Program-made: the position numbers and the translations under genes
Shown: positions 62,825-64,000 of the stretch, piece after piece
Layout: every line of letters begins with the position of its first letter
How positions within the stretch are numbered: position 1 is the stretch's first letter
NCBI GenBank assembly: GCA_963803015.1
Contig: CAWDKV010000003.1
Span: forward strand, 1,019,235 to 1,083,234
Source: Berkiella sp963803015
GTDB lineage: Bacteria > Pseudomonadota > Gammaproteobacteria > Berkiellales > Berkiellaceae
Direction of reading: 5' to 3'
Length of the DNA: 64,000 bases
Notes under the pieces: generated by a model
Told to the model about the DNA's origin: nothing
Seen by the model: the letters and a program-made list of their open reading frames with translations, nothing else
Databases searched by the model: none

Positions 62825-63708
62825 GTGGCAGTGCATGTGCTCATAACCGGAGGCACCGGCTTCATTGGTAAAGCGCTCTGTGAATATTTACAGGGCAAGG
62901 GGCATACGCTTTGTGTGTTGACACGAGATGTCAGTAAAGCGCAAAGACGCCTCCCAAAGCAAAATATTCGTTTATTGATGATTTAGCCCAAATTGAGCAA
63001 AATGACAGAATAGAAGGTGAATAATTTAGCTGGCGAGCCGATTATGCAACGTTGGACAAACAAGCAAAAAACAAAGTTATAAAAAGTAGAGTGACCTTAA
63101 CCCAACATTTGATTTCAACTTTACAAAATTTAAAACAACCGCCCCATGTCCTCATCAGCGGCTCTGCGATAGGCTTTTATGGGCCACATGGAGATGAGCT
63201 TTTGAGCGAAGATGCTTTCCCGTCTCCCATTTTAGTCATACTTTATGTCAAGCATGGGAAGCTGCTGCCAATCCTGCAGTTGAGAGCGAGATAAGAGTTT
63301 GCAATTTGCGAACAGGTATCGTGCTTGGCAGAGAAGGCGGGGCATTGAAACGCATGCTCCCCGTTAAGCTTAGGATTAGGAGGTAAATAGGTAATGGAAA
63401 ACAGTGGATGTCTTGGATTCATCATGAAGATATGCTACGGGTAATTGAATTTTGCCTTCACAACCCAGAAATAAAGGGCCCAGTAAATGCGACAGGCCTT
63501 ACCGTTCACAAATGAAACATTTACTAAATTTTAGCGAAAAACCTGCATCGACCCGCAATGATAACCATGCCAGCCTTTATGTTGAAAATAATTTTTTGTA
63601 AATGGGTGAAAAATTATTGGCAATGCGTCATGTCAACAAATTCCAGCAACAAGGGCTTTATTTCATTACACTACAATTGAGGCAGCACTATCTCAAATAA
63701 TAAAATAA
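62825..63708 (+). pseudogene. Decayed YfcH/SDR39-type NAD(P)-dependent epimerase (TIGR01777 family)
   Basis: The start (GTG 62825, after GAGAGGGAGA) leads to VHVLITGGTGFIGKALCEYL, the Rossmann NAD loop of the family. The frame stops after about 50 residues. A second frame from 63052 keeps VLISGSAIGFYGPHGDELLSEDAF. A third keeps CNLRTGIVLGREGGALKRML and SWIHHEDMLRVIEFCL. The last frame ends QQQGFIFHYTTIEAALSQIIK at 63708. At least three frame breaks or deletions and several lost segments are seen, so the gene is dead. Confidence 0.85.
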
Positions 63709-63836
63709 TATATTTTGACTATATATTCGGATCCCTTTCGAAGGTTTTCGGTGAGTCGGTATAGCCTTAGAGGATTTGGCTTCACGACATTCCGCTAAAA
63801 TCTTATAGCCGTGCTTGATATCCTAGTCAACGGTTT

Positions 63837-64000
63837 TCAAATCTTAGTAATGTTTGCCAGCGTTTGTTCCCGTTCGGCTAAAGCGGCAGTCATGCGTTCT
63901 TTATTTTGAAAGTGGTGATGGATCGAACCAAAGAGAGATGTTGTTACTTCAATTCTAAGATGCGCATCTTTTGCAATGCGGCTCCTCTTTTTAGTTCTTG
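63837..64000 (-). pseudogene. TetR-family helix-turn-helix remnant or truncated gene (partial at window end)
   Basis: The minus-strand frame reads SRIAKDAHLRIEVTTSLFGSIHHHFQNKERMTAAL and stops at TGA 63837-63839, about 23 residues after the HTH-like part. It resembles the TetR pattern IAxxAGVSxGSLYxHFxxKExL with substitutions. A normal TetR protein continues for over 120 residues, so this is a remnant unless a frameshift joins it to sequence below 63837. The start is outside the window. Confidence 0.35.

Noticed and set aside
1..64000. CRISPR array, intact insertion sequence, prophage or conjugative genes
   Set aside because: None seen: no regularly spaced direct repeats, no transposase or integrase motif, and no phage structural genes.

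Overview
The window looks like the chromosome of a low-GC, host-associated gammaproteobacterium, most likely in the order Legionellales (Coxiella/Legionella/Berkiella-type). Conserved gene blocks follow the gammaproteobacterial order seen in Pseudomonas: dolP-diaA-yraN-lpoA / rsmI-rnpB-rsmH-dcw-lpxC / dciA / M23-secA-mutT, and tRNA-Thr / pilABCD-coaE-zapD-yacG. Between these blocks sit unrecognised or eukaryote-like genes typical of intracellular bacteria with many secreted effectors. The genus-level placement is inference; there is no rRNA or ribosomal protein gene here to fix it.

Layout. 0-4.4 kb: a methyltransferase and a membrane-fused FAD oxidase, facing an MFS transporter. 4.5-9.2 kb: a coiled-coil protein, a cytochrome bd/CIO oxidase operon (cydA, cydB and a 38-residue third subunit-like ORF), and a small ankyrin-like protein. 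9.4-14.4 kb: an accessory region with a 513-aa unknown, a long near-perfect palindrome, a DUF1269 protein, and a two-gene unit that resembles the ADP-ribosyltransferase and phosphodiesterase halves of the Legionella SidE ubiquitin ligases, split into separate proteins. 14.4-20.6 kb: glcD-like, dolP, diaA, yraN, an inserted block (SGNH hydrolase and two small proteins), and a short lpoA. 20.6-38.6 kb: rsmI, an RNase P RNA with about 185 extra nucleotides, and the dcw cell-wall/division cluster rsmH-ftsL-murE-murF-mraY-murD-ftsW-murG-murC-murB-ddl-ftsQ-ftsA-ftsZ-lpxC, without mraZ or ftsI. 38.7-43.5 kb: dciA, an M23 peptidase, secA and mutT. 43.6-47.6 kb: unknowns and an APC permease interleaved with yacG and zapD. 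47.6-52.1 kb: coaE, pilD, pilC, pilB, pilA and tRNA-Thr(CGT). 52.2-58.6 kb: an accessory region with a bZIP-like protein, two peptides with bacteriocin-type leaders, a gene-poor decayed kilobase, a PAP2-like pseudoenzyme, peptide deformylase, a histone-deacetylase-like enzyme and a 374-aa unknown. 58.7-64 kb: gshB, gshA, an NYN-domain protein, a TetR regulator, a small basic protein, a decayed YfcH-type epimerase and a TetR remnant.

How the genes work together. The core encodes nearly the whole cytoplasmic peptidoglycan precursor pathway (MurB-F, Ddl, MraY, MurG), the divisome (FtsL, Q, A, W, Z, ZapD), the first committed step of lipid A synthesis (LpxC), the PBP activator LpoA, Sec export (SecA) and a type IV pilus assembly set. 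GshA and GshB make glutathione, and the bd oxidase supports low-oxygen or stress respiration. The accessory genes are best read as host-interaction candidates: the split SidE-like pair (11834-14399), the bZIP-like protein (52251-53111), and several coiled-coil or Ser/Pro-tailed proteins of unknown function. No secretion-system genes (such as dot/icm) are in the window, so secretion of any of them is unproven.
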